Assembly: GCA_964524185.1 (NCBI GenBank)
Contig: CAZGCI010000025.1
Span: 1 to 48,942, forward strand
Direction of reading: 5' to 3'
Length of the DNA stretch: 48,942 nucleotides
Source: Thiohalocapsa sp964524185
GTDB lineage: Bacteria > Pseudomonadota > Gammaproteobacteria > Chromatiales > Chromatiaceae
The translations under genes were made by a program, and so were the position numbers. Position 1 is the first letter of the stretch. Each line of letters starts with the position of its first letter. The notes beneath the pieces are model-generated. The model had not been told where the DNA came from and did no database searches. It saw nothing but the letters and a program-made list of their open reading frames with translations. Shown here one piece after another: positions 1 through 7,509 of this stretch.

Positions 1-189
1 GTAGCGCTTGAAGTGGTTGCGCACTGTGTCGTCGTCGATCAACAGTGCGGCGGCGACCGCCGATGGGCTCCAACCACTGCCGAGCAGGATGACGGCATTG
101 ATGCGATACGCCTCACGGGCGTTGCGCGCAGCGCGGTGGGCGGCGCGCAGCTCCGCGAGCTCCTGCTGGTTGAGGTGGTAGGCCTGCAT
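1..189 (-). CDS. IS630-type transposase, N-terminal fragment (runs off window)
   Basis: The reverse strand from 189 encodes 63 residues that stay open to the window edge, starting MQAYHLNQQELAELRAAHRA and containing the helix-turn-helix stretch GWSPSAVAAALLIDDDTVRN. This resembles the DNA-binding N-terminus of IS630-family transposases and their HTH-only relatives; the DDE catalytic domain would lie beyond position 1 and cannot be seen. The first ATG after the upstream non-coding stretch was taken as start. A ~120-bp repeat with a second copy at 18184-18310 lies just upstream of it. Whether the element is intact cannot be judged. A non-transposase HTH protein is possible. Confidence 0.6.
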   Translation of the reverse strand, partial: MQAYHLNQQELAELRAAHRAARNAREAYRINAVILLGSGWSPSAVAAALLIDDDTVRNHFKRY

Positions 190-248
190 GCGCCGAAGAC
201 TAAGCGATCTCAGTGGCTTGCGCTAGACTCCTGAGACGAAATCTCATA

Positions 249-375
249 TAAAACAGGTATACAATGCCTCGCAATAGAGCGACTATCCCTCGTCGTTGTG
301 ACTTGTGAGCCTGTATGGGATCAGGCCCGCAGGACGCACCCTGACGACCGTCCAACTGCTCTTTTTAGGTTAAGA
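249..375 (-). repeat. ~120-bp dispersed repeat, copy A
   Basis: Read on the minus strand, this segment matches 18184-18310 (plus). A core of about 40 bases (CCTAAAAAG, then GCAGTTGGACGGTCGTCAGG and GTGCGTCC) is identical except for one base. After a diverged middle part, a second shared block follows (GACGAG, then ATAGTCGCTCTATT). It lies between the nadB stop codon and the IS630-like transposase start, and reads in the same direction as both. It could be a MITE-like or REP-like element or a transposon end. The family is not identified. Confidence 0.75.
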
Positions 376-401
376 GCTCAGGCGCAGCCGCATCGGTTGA
401 C

Positions 402-2033
402 TCAGTCTCGCCAGTGCGCTGGGCGCGGGCGGTAGCGGTCTGGGATGAGCATGGTTGGGGTGCGTTGGGTCGCGTCGGGGTGGGGGAAGTCGAGGGTGTA
501 GTGGAGGCCGCGGCTTTCGCGGCGGCGCTGCGCGGATTGGACGATGAGGTCGGCCACCTCCACCAGGTTGCGCAGCTCCAAGAGGTTGGTCTCGACCCGA
601 AAGTGGCTGTAGTTTTCGATGATTTCCTGCCGCAGTAGGTCGATGCGCCGCTTCGCGCGCGTAAGCCGCTTGTTGGTGCGCACGATGCCGACGTAGTCCC
701 ACATGAAGCGGCGCAGCTCCTCCCAGTTGTGCGAGATCACCACCTCTTCATCCGGGACGGTCGTGCGGCTCGCGTCCCAGGGCGGGGCCGCCGGGGGCTC
801 GGGCCAGCTGTCTGCGTGGGACTCGATGTCCTGTGCCGCCAGCTCACCGAAGACGAGGCATTCCAACAGCGAGTTGCTGGCCATGCGGTTGGCACCGTGT
901 AGACCGGTGTAGGCGGCCTCGCCGATGACATAGAGCCCGGGGCGGTCGGCGCGGGCGCGCGCATCGGTGACGATACCGCCGCAGGTGTAATGGGCCGCCG
1001 GGACCACCGGGATGGGCTCGGTGGTCATGTCGATGCCGAGCTCCAGGCAGCGCGCATGGATGGTGGGGAAGTGCTCACGGATGAACTCGGGCTCCCGGTG
1101 GGAGATGTCGAGCAGGACGTACTTGCTGCCGACCCGCTTCATCTCGTGGTCGATGGCGCGCGCGACGATGTCGCGCGGGGCCAGCTCGGCGCGCTCGTCG
1201 AAGCGGGGCATGAAGCGGTCGCCGTTGGGTAGCAGCAGTCGCGCGCCCTCGCCGCGCAGTGCCTCGGTGACCAAAAACGACTTGGCCTTTGGGTGATAAA
1301 GGCAGGTCGGGTGAAACTGGATGAACTCCATATTCGCCGCCCGGCAGCCGGCGCGCCAGGCCATGGCGATGCCGTCGCCGGTGGCGACATCGGGGTTGCT
1401 CGTGTACAGATACGCCTTGCTGGCGCCGCCGGTGGCGATGACGACGAAGCGCGCGAGGAAGGTCTCCACTTCGCCGGTGGTGCTGTTGAGGCAGTAGGCA
1501 CCGATGCAACGGTGCTCGTCGGCCCCCATGCGCAGCGCGTCGATGAGGTCGACGGCGGTATAGTGCTCGAACAGGTCCACGTTGGCCCGGGCCCGGGTTC
1601 GGCCTTCTAGGGTGTCCTCCACCGCGCGGCCGGTGGCATCGGCGGCATGGACGACCCGACGGTGGGAATGCCCGCCCTCGCGGGTCAAGTGGTAGCCCTC
1701 GGCGCTGCGGTACTGCGCGTCTCGGGTGAACTGGACGCCTTCGTCCAGCAGCCAGCGGATATTCTGGGGCCCATGCTCCACCACCAGCCGGACGATCTCC
1801 GCGTCGCACAACCCAGCACCAGCGTCTAGCGTGTCGCGCACATGCGACTCAACCGAGTCCGTCGCATCGAGCACCGCCGAGATGCCGCCCTGAGCATAGA
1901 GGGTGTTGCCCTCACGCAGCTCGCGTTTGGACAGCACGGCGATGCGCAGGTCGGTGTGGAGCCTGAGCGCCAGGCTGAGGCCGGCGGCGCCGCTGCCGAT
2001 GATCAGCACGTCGTGGCGGTGGGGCAGTTTCAT
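402..2033 (-). CDS. nadB: L-aspartate oxidase NadB
   Basis: NadB is the cytoplasmic FAD enzyme that oxidises L-aspartate to iminoaspartate, the first step of de novo NAD synthesis. The 543-residue protein opens with a Rossmann FAD motif GSGAAGLSLAL (about residues 13-23), followed by the family signatures LYAQGGISAV, EGGHSHRR, the substrate-site stretch APRDIVARAI and the C-terminal FAD segment GLHGANRMASNSLLE. Length is typical (E. coli about 540). SdhA in this window is a homologue, but NadB lacks the SdhA-type flavinylation motif RSHT. It diverges from rpoE across a 413-base gap, an arrangement shared with other gammaproteobacteria. Quinolinate synthase is not in the window. Confidence 0.97.
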   Translation of the reverse strand: MKLPHRHDVLIIGSGAAGLSLALRLHTDLRIAVLSKRELREGNTLYAQGGISAVLDATDSVESHVRDTLDAGAGLCDAEIVRLVVEHGPQNIRWLLDEGVQFTRDAQYRSAEGYHLTREGGHSHRRVVHAADATGRAVEDTLEGRTRARANVDLFEHYTAVDLIDALRMGADEHRCIGAYCLNSTTGEVETFLARFVVIATGGASKAYLYTSNPDVATGDGIAMAWRAGCRAANMEFIQFHPTCLYHPKAKSFLVTEALRGEGARLLLPNGDRFMPRFDERAELAPRDIVARAIDHEMKRVGSKYVLLDISHREPEFIREHFPTIHARCLELGIDMTTEPIPVVPAAHYTCGGIVTDARARADRPGLYVIGEAAYTGLHGANRMASNSLLECLVFGELAAQDIESHADSWPEPPAAPPWDASRTTVPDEEVVISHNWEELRRFMWDYVGIVRTNKRLTRAKRRIDLLRQEIIENYSHFRVETNLLELRNLVEVADLIVQSAQRRRESRGLHYTLDFPHPDATQRTPTMLIPDRYRPRPAHWRD

Positions 2034-2446
2034 GGGCGGCTCCGGAGGTTAGGTTTTTGCCCGATGATCGCACGACGCGATACCGTTTCGACACAATCGC
2101 CTGCGCGCCGGCAGCGTGTTCCGTCGGCAGCATCCGAGAGGTGTCTTCGTGAACAGGAGTTGAAGGTAGACAAACAATGGACAACAGAGAATAGGATCTA
2201 GTCAATAGCTGTGCATCTCGGGTAGACCCGTTTTGATGCAGTGGTTTGCCCGCATATCCCTGGCATAGCCACTGGGCCAGGGCCGGCTGGTGGTCAGTGC
2301 GAACGCCTGACCATCGCCGACTCCGCCTCTTGCGCTGCGTCAGCCAGAGCGCGACGCGGCGCGAACTTAACTGCACTGGTGAGTGTCAATGGCAACGTGC
2401 AACCGGCGCGACCCCGTCAATCGCTCACGCGGTGCCGGGGGACGTC
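2034..2446. other. Divergent intergenic region, nadB/rpoE
   Basis: This 413-base gap must hold promoters for both divergent genes. It contains an AT-richer patch around 2155-2215 and, nearer rpoE, a sigma-E-like promoter candidate listed separately. An in-frame extension of rpoE into this region (to 2246) has no family similarity, so I treat it as non-coding. No RNA gene was recognised. Confidence 0.6.
2363..2390 (+). promoter_or_regulatory. Candidate sigma-E autoregulatory promoter of rpoE
   Basis: GAACTT at 2363-2368 is followed after 16 bases by GTCAAT at 2385-2390. This resembles the sigma-E class consensus (GGAACTT, about 16 bases, then a TCAAA/TCTGA-like -10). It lies about 55 bases upstream of the rpoE ATG, where autoregulation would be expected. 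Known: rpoE/algU operons commonly have a sigma-E promoter. The first G of the -35 is replaced by C, so the match is imperfect. Confidence 0.4.
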
Positions 2447-3025
2447 ATGAGTGAACGGGAGGCTGACCAGGCTCTGGTCGAGCGGGCGCAACGCGGCGAC
2501 GGACGTGCCTTCGATCTGCTGGTGCTGAAGTATCAGCAACGGGTCGCGGCGCTCATCAGCCGCTACCTGCGCGATAACTCTGAGGTCATGGATGTGACCC
2601 AGGAGGCGTTCCTGAAGGCCTATCGAGCACTGCCGGGTTTTCGCGGCGAGAGCGCGTTCTACACCTGGATCTATCGGATCGCGATCAACACGGTGAAGAA
2701 CTACATGGTCGCGCAAGGTCGGCGACCGCCCAGTGACGACGTCGAGGCCGAGGTTGCCGAGCAAATGGACGTGGGCGTGCGCTTGCGTGAACAGGCCACC
2801 CCGGAACGTGAGCTACTGACGAATGAGATCGCCGAGAACGTGCAAGCTGCCCTAGACGGTCTGCCTGAAGACCTGCGGACGGCCATCGTGCTGCGCGAGC
2901 TTGAGGGTATGAGCTATGAGGAAATTGCCACCGCCATGTCTTGTCCCATCGGCACCGTACGCTCGCGTATCTTTCGGGCGCGGGAGGCCATCGACAAGCG
3001 ACTGCGGCCGCTCTTGACGGCCTAA
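2447..3025 (+). CDS. rpoE: RNA polymerase sigma factor RpoE (AlgU), ECF family
   Basis: This is an extracytoplasmic-function sigma factor for the envelope stress response. Starting at ATG 2447 (MSEREADQAL) gives 192 residues, the normal RpoE/AlgU length; the frame is open further upstream but that part is not conserved. Region 2 includes DVTQEAFLKAYRALPGFRGE and FYTWIYRIAINTVKNY. Region 4 includes LPEDLRTAIVLRELEGMSYE and the HTH segment MSCPIGTVRSRIFRARE. The rseA, rseB and rseC genes directly downstream confirm the assignment. By family knowledge RseA holds it inactive at the inner membrane until envelope stress triggers RseA proteolysis. Confidence 0.97.
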   Translation: MSEREADQALVERAQRGDGRAFDLLVLKYQQRVAALISRYLRDNSEVMDVTQEAFLKAYRALPGFRGESAFYTWIYRIAINTVKNYMVAQGRRPPSDDVEAEVAEQMDVGVRLREQATPERELLTNEIAENVQAALDGLPEDLRTAIVLRELEGMSYEEIATAMSCPIGTVRSRIFRAREAIDKRLRPLLTA

Positions 3026-3075
3026 GTCGCACAGGCAACCCGAGCGGCGCCGACCGGTGCCGGCTGCCGTTTGTT

Positions 3076-3114
3076 GCCTGAGTCGCTCGCCTGAGTTACT
3101 CGCCTAACTTGCTG
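3076..3114 (+). repeat. Three tandem 13-bp repeats between rpoE and rseA
   Basis: Three consecutive units, GCCTGAGTCGCTC, GCCTGAGTTACTC and GCCTAACTTGCTG, fill 3076-3114 in the 176-base gap between the rpoE stop codon and the rseA start. Function is unknown; a protein-binding site or chance slippage product are both possible. Confidence 0.7.
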
Positions 3115-3201
3115 TGGGTGAGCACGCGATCTCGACTTTGCGAACGCTTCATCGCCACGTCTTCTTTTGACCAATCAACCAACGTTTCTCGGGGGTCCGA
3201 A

Positions 3202-3792
3202 ATGAGCACGGAGCAACAACGGCAGCGTGTCTCAGCCCTGATGGACGGGGAGGTGGGGCGTTTCGAGGCCGCCGCCGCCGTCAATGATCTAGTGCGTACA
3301 CCGAGTCTCGCCCACCATTGGGAACGTTGGCATCTGATCGGCCGGGCGCTGCGCCAAGAGCCCACGCGCCTCGACATGCGCAACATCGCTGCCCACGTCC
3401 GCGAGCAGATCGCCGGCCAGACTGCCCGCGAGGCTGGGGAGCAGCCGACCCCCGCTTTTGGCGCGGCGGAGTGGCTGCAGAGCAGCGCCAGGCGCTGGCG
3501 GGGCGCTCTTAATACCCCCGTTGCGGGCGCCATTGCTGCGAGCGTGCTGGTGCTAGCCTTAGCGGTTTTCTTCACCACGCCTTTCTTTAGCACTCCGGCG
3601 CCGGACCAGAACGCTATCGCGCCGGGTTTTGCGGCCGGGGCGGGCACGTCAGATCGCTGGCAACAGGCGGATCCGGCTGTTCGTGCACACCTCGATCGAT
3701 TGTTGGTCAACCACCAGGAGCAGGCCATCAGCGTCGGACGCTCCGGCGCCGCTGCCTACGTCGCCGTCATCGGCTATGAGCGGCGGCCCTGA
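3202..3792 (+). CDS. rseA: Anti-sigma-E factor RseA (MucA)
   Basis: RseA is an inner-membrane anti-sigma factor that sequesters RpoE. Start chosen at ATG 3202 (MSTEQQRQRVSALMDGEVGR), with a GGGGG-rich ribosome site upstream, giving 196 residues. The frame is open back to 3109 but that part has no family likeness. The N-terminal region (about 1-80) matches the cytoplasmic sigma-binding domain, with the typical SALMDGE and HHWERWHLIGRALR segments. One membrane segment follows at about residues 108-130 (VAGAIAASVLVLALAVFF), then a periplasmic tail that should contact RseB. The stop codon overlaps the rseB start by one base (TGATG), suggesting translational coupling. Confidence 0.92.
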   Translation: MSTEQQRQRVSALMDGEVGRFEAAAAVNDLVRTPSLAHHWERWHLIGRALRQEPTRLDMRNIAAHVREQIAGQTAREAGEQPTPAFGAAEWLQSSARRWRGALNTPVAGAIAASVLVLALAVFFTTPFFSTPAPDQNAIAPGFAAGAGTSDRWQQADPAVRAHLDRLLVNHQEQAISVGRSGAAAYVAVIGYERRP

Positions 3793-4871
3793 TGCGGGCG
3801 GCAATCCAGGCGATGTCTGTCATGCGCCGCTCGCGCCCGCCCAGGTTTGTGGCCCGCTCCGTCCGCAGCAGGTGGCTCCACCGCCGGCGCGGTGGTTCGG
3901 TGGCTCGCCTGCTGACGCTGCCCGCCCTTGCCCTCGGGTTGTTGTGCTGCGTCGGCGTTAGCGCTGCCACTGAGGGTCCGCGGGAGCTTCTCGAGCGCAT
4001 GAACCGGGCGCTGGAGCAGGTGCCGTTCGAGGGCACGCTGGTGTATCTGCACGGGCAGGAGATGTCGGCGTTGCGGATCAGTCACCGCATCAGTAACGGC
4101 CGGTCGGGTGAGAGTTTGTTGTCCTTGACAGGACCCGTGCGCAGTTTGTCGCGGCACGCGCAGGGCGTCACCTGCATGCTGCCGGATTCGGCACCACTGA
4201 GCGTGCCGCACGGCCATGGGCACGGCGGCTTCTTCCGCGCCGGCCCCTTGGATTTCCCCCGGCTGGCTCAGTATTATCGCTTGCGGGATGCCGGATACTT
4301 CCGGGTTGCCGGCCGCGACACGAGGGTGGTCGTCGTACAGGCCATCGATGCTTACCGTTACGGCTATCGGTTCTACGTCGACGAGGCGAGCGGTCTGCCG
4401 CTCAAGGTCGATCTCCTTGCGCCAGGCGACCACGTGGTACAACAGGTCATGTTCACCGAGATCAACATCGAGCCGCCTTCAGGCGACGAGGGGCCGGCGC
4501 CCTCAGCGACGGCACCGCCGCCGGCCGCACCTGCTGACACCGCCACTGCCACGCCTGGCACGACCCCGACCGCTGCCTCCGCCGTCAGCACCGAGGCATT
4601 CCCGCCGGGTTTCCGGGTGGTCTCCACCAAGACCTTCGCGCGCGAGGACGGTGCGTCAATCGACCAGCTCGTGGCCAGCGATGGCCTTGCGTCCTTTTCG
4701 TTGTATATCGAGCCGCCGGTGGCGGGCGCTCTGCAGGGTCAATCCCGGCTCGGTGCCGTGAGTGCCGCCGGCGGCCGCGTCGGCGATCATCACGTCACCG
4801 TGGTGGGCGAGGTGCCAACCGCGACCGTGCAGGCCGTGCTAGACCGCTTGGAACTGCCCGGTAGGCCCTGA
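3792..4871 (+). CDS. rseB: Sigma-E regulatory protein RseB (MucB)
   Basis: RseB is a periplasmic protein that binds RseA and protects it from cleavage; in E. coli it also senses mislocalised lipopolysaccharide. The 359-residue product has an unusually long arginine-rich N-terminus before a hydrophobic signal core (LLTLPALALGLLCCVGVSA, about residues 40-58). A later Met (residue 8 or 11) could be the true start. The conserved N-domain begins ELLERMNRALEQVPFEGTLV and contains RFYVDEASGLPLKVDLL. The C-domain begins near FPPGFRVVSTKTF. A Pro/Ala/Thr-rich linker of about 40 residues separates the two, longer than in E. coli RseB. The start overlaps the rseA stop by one base. Confidence 0.93.
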   Translation: MRAAIQAMSVMRRSRPPRFVARSVRSRWLHRRRGGSVARLLTLPALALGLLCCVGVSAATEGPRELLERMNRALEQVPFEGTLVYLHGQEMSALRISHRISNGRSGESLLSLTGPVRSLSRHAQGVTCMLPDSAPLSVPHGHGHGGFFRAGPLDFPRLAQYYRLRDAGYFRVAGRDTRVVVVQAIDAYRYGYRFYVDEASGLPLKVDLLAPGDHVVQQVMFTEINIEPPSGDEGPAPSATAPPPAAPADTATATPGTTPTAASAVSTEAFPPGFRVVSTKTFAREDGASIDQLVASDGLASFSLYIEPPVAGALQGQSRLGAVSAAGGRVGDHHVTVVGEVPTATVQAVLDRLELPGRP

Positions 4872-4898
4872 CCAGTCGGCCCTGACTCCCGCTGCGCC

Positions 4899-5384
4899 AT
4901 GATCGAAGAACACGCCACCGTGATGCGCGCTGACGCTGCCACTGCCTGGGTCGAGGCGGTGCGTCGCAGTTCGTGCGGCGGCTGCAGCGCAGCCGCGGGC
5001 TGCGGTACGTCACTGTTGGACCGATTCCTGGGCCGCCGGCCGCTGCGGTTCGAACTGGACAACAACCTGGACGTGGCCGCGGGCGACGCGGTCGTCGTCG
5101 GCGTGCCTGAGGGCGCAATGCTCCGGGCAGCAGCGGCGGCGTATCTGTGGCCCCTCGCTGGGCTCGTCCTGGGCGCCATGCTCGGTCGGCATGTGCCGCT
5201 GGCCTGGCTGCCGACGGGGACTCCGAGCCCTGAATGGCTCAGTGTGCTGGGGGGCGCGATCGGCTTTTGGCTGGCGCTGCGCTTAGTGGGACGTTACAGC
5301 CAGTCCCTAGCGCGAGATGCGCGCTTCCGTCCGGTGCTATTGCGGCGACAGCCGCGGCCGGGCGTCAACGTCTCCTTCGGCTGA
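4899..5384 (+). CDS. rseC: RseC/MucC-family positive regulator of sigma-E
   Basis: RseC-family proteins are small inner-membrane proteins encoded in sigma-E operons; the same family includes a subunit linked to SoxR reduction in E. coli. The 161-residue product has the family's N-terminal cysteine cluster (C26, C29, C35 in RRSSCGGCSAAAGCGTSLLD), followed by two membrane segments, around residues 70-95 (YLWPLAGLVLGAMLG) and 113-133 (WLSVLGGAIGFWLALRLVG). It starts 27 bases after rseB and closes the rpoE-rseABC operon. Whether it acts as a redox or iron-sulfur sensor here is inference from the cysteines. Confidence 0.9.
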   Translation: MIEEHATVMRADAATAWVEAVRRSSCGGCSAAAGCGTSLLDRFLGRRPLRFELDNNLDVAAGDAVVVGVPEGAMLRAAAAAYLWPLAGLVLGAMLGRHVPLAWLPTGTPSPEWLSVLGGAIGFWLALRLVGRYSQSLARDARFRPVLLRRQPRPGVNVSFG

Positions 5385-5832
5385 CTCAGCTGCGCCGTCG
5401 GCGCGGCCGGCCCCGGTTCACCGAAGAACCGCACGCGGGGCACGGCGCCGGCCACTTTCTCCCAGTGCGCTCAGTGGCCTCAAATCATTGCAGGCGCATC
5501 ACGCGACTCAGGCGCTGGAAAGACCAAGGGCGAAGGGCGAAGGGCCGAAGCGCAACGACTGACGCTTGAAAGTGAGTCTGCCCCTCGGCCCTCGGCCCTC
5601 GGCCCTCGGCCTTTGCCAGAGCGCGAAGTCGTTTCGATGACTCGGGCTCTCGTCGGTTCAAGACGTCCCCTCGCGAGTCCTTGCGGAAAGGCCATGTCTG
5701 CCACTCGCGGCCGCCCAGGCTGCCTGCGCTCTGTTATCTTTGCGTATCCTGACGCGGTCATGGCAGGCACGCGTGCACTGAACGCCGCCGTTGACCCCGT
5801 CCCCAAGTCCAAGGCCCGGAACCCACGCATCG
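5385..5832. other. Intergenic region rseC-degP with GGCC-rich repeats
   Basis: This 448-base gap separates rseC from degP. It holds GGGCGAAGGGCCGAAG-type sequence near 5527-5550 and four exact tandem copies of CTCGGCC at 5584-5611. The two parts are partly complementary and could fold into a long hairpin. No conserved reading frame was recognised. Any promoter for degP should lie in the last ~200 bases, but I see no convincing sigma-E match. Confidence 0.6.
5525..5611. repeat. GGCC-rich hairpin with 4x CTCGGCC tandem repeat
   Basis: The left arm (about 5525-5553) repeats GGGCGAAGGGC and continues GAAGCGCAACG. The right arm at 5584-5611 is (CTCGGCC) repeated four times exactly. The motif AAGGGCCGA followed by GCGCAACG recurs at 11977-12000, so this is one copy of a recurring intergenic element. 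It may act as a transcription attenuator or be a REP-like selfish sequence. Confidence 0.65.
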
Positions 5833-7275
5833 ATGCCCATGATTCGCCTTCTGCCCTTTCTGCTGGTGCTGTTACTGCCGGCTACTGATGGTTGGGCGTC
5901 GGCCGACGCCTCGGGGAGCACCGCCAAGCGTTTAGGGCTGCCGGATTTCACCATGCTGGTGGAGCGCTACGGGCCAGCCGTGGTCAACATCAGCACCAAG
6001 CAAACTGCGCTCTACGGCCCCCAGGATTTCGGCGCTGAGGGCGGTATCGGCGAAGACAGCCCGCTCTATGATCTCTTTCGGCGCTTCTTCGGCGAGGAGG
6101 GGCCGCTGCCGGAGGATGGCGAGAACGGCCGTTCGCTGGGCTCCGGCTTTATCCTCTCGTCGGACGGCTACGTGCTCACCAACGCCCATGTCATCGATGC
6201 TGCGGACGAGATCATTGTGCGCACCAGCGACCGCCGGGAGTTCGTTGCCAAGGTGGTGGGGGCCGACGAGCGTTCCGACATGGCCCTGCTCAAGGTGGAC
6301 GGCACCGATCTGCCAGCGGTTGATATCGGCTCCGGCGCGGACCTGAAGGTGGGCGAATGGGTGCTCGCCATCGGCTCGCCCTTCGGCTTCGAGCACTCGG
6401 CCACCGCCGGCATCGTCAGCGCCAAGGGCCGTAGCCTCCCCACCGAGGATTACGTGCCCTTCATCCAGACCGACGTGGCGATTAACCCCGGTAATTCCGG
6501 TGGACCTCTGTTCAACCTGGACGGCGAGGTGGTCGGCGTCAACTCACAGATCTACAGCCGCACCGGTGGATTCATGGGGTTGTCGTTCGCCATTCCCATC
6601 GACGTCGCCATGGACGTGGTGGAACAGCTCAAGGAGAAAGGCCGCGTCAGCCGCGGCTGGCTCGGCGTGCTGATTCAGGACGTGACGCGTGAGCTGGCGG
6701 AAACCTTCGGGCTGAGCCATCCGCGCGGCGCCCTGGTCGCGCAGGTGCTGCCGAATAGCCCTGCGGCAGCAGCAGGGCTGCGTGCGGGCGACATTGTGCT
6801 CGCCTTCAACGGCAAGGAGGTGACCACCTCCGGCAATCTGCCGCCCATGGTGGGTGCCGCCAAGGTCGGCACCGAGGCCGTGCTGACGGTGCTGCGCGGC
6901 GGCGAAACCATCGATCTGCCCATCCTGTTGTCAGAGCTGCCGGAGGAGGAGCCCATCGCGGTGGTGTCGGGTCAGGTGGAGCAGGCGGCAGCGGACCGGC
7001 TCGGTCTGGTGGTGGGGGACCTGAGCGCCGACGAGCGCGAGCGCATGGGGGTCGGGGAGCAGGGCGTGATCGTCGAGAGTGTCGAAGGCGGCCCCGCCCA
7101 GCGCGCCGGCATCCGGGCGGGCGATGTCATCGTCAGCTTCGCCAATGAGCCGGTGCCGAGCACCAGGCGTTTTCGACAGCTGCTGGACGAGGTCAAGCCC
7201 GGGGACGCCGTGGCCGTGTTGGTGCAGCGTGGTGATGGGCGCATGTTCTACCCCATTCGCATTCCCGTGGAATGA
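5833..7275 (+). CDS. degP: DegP/MucD-family periplasmic serine protease
   Basis: This is a trypsin-like protease of the HtrA family for degrading or refolding damaged envelope proteins. The chosen start (MPMIRLLPFL) gives 480 residues with a cleavable signal peptide ending near GWASA (about residue 23). The catalytic triad is visible: H119 in TNAHVID, D149 in RSDMALLKVD and S222 in GNSGGPL. Two PDZ domains follow (about 275-365 and 385-475), each with a recognisable carboxylate-binding-type segment (RGWLGVLIQ; AGIRAGDVIVSF). Position after rpoE-rseABC matches mucD of Pseudomonas. The 448-base gap suggests it may have its own promoter. An HtrA paralogue name (DegQ) is possible. Confidence 0.95.
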   Translation: MPMIRLLPFLLVLLLPATDGWASADASGSTAKRLGLPDFTMLVERYGPAVVNISTKQTALYGPQDFGAEGGIGEDSPLYDLFRRFFGEEGPLPEDGENGRSLGSGFILSSDGYVLTNAHVIDAADEIIVRTSDRREFVAKVVGADERSDMALLKVDGTDLPAVDIGSGADLKVGEWVLAIGSPFGFEHSATAGIVSAKGRSLPTEDYVPFIQTDVAINPGNSGGPLFNLDGEVVGVNSQIYSRTGGFMGLSFAIPIDVAMDVVEQLKEKGRVSRGWLGVLIQDVTRELAETFGLSHPRGALVAQVLPNSPAAAAGLRAGDIVLAFNGKEVTTSGNLPPMVGAAKVGTEAVLTVLRGGETIDLPILLSELPEEEPIAVVSGQVEQAAADRLGLVVGDLSADERERMGVGEQGVIVESVEGGPAQRAGIRAGDVIVSFANEPVPSTRRFRQLLDEVKPGDAVAVLVQRGDGRMFYPIRIPVE

Positions 7276-7509
7276 GGCTCGCGACCTGCACCGCCGATCC
7301 GGCGACGACATCGCACCCAGCTTGCCGCGCAGCGGTTTCCGGCTAGCTGCGCCCACAACTGACCGACGCCGTCTCGGGTGCCTGCAGGCGCTGTCGCGCC
7401 GTGCCCTGGGGCAACAAAAACGCACCTTGCCGAGCCAGAACACCCCTATGCGATGGGTCTAGCCGGGCAACAGACCCTCAGCGCCGTGTCAATCAGGACC
7501 AACCCCCAG

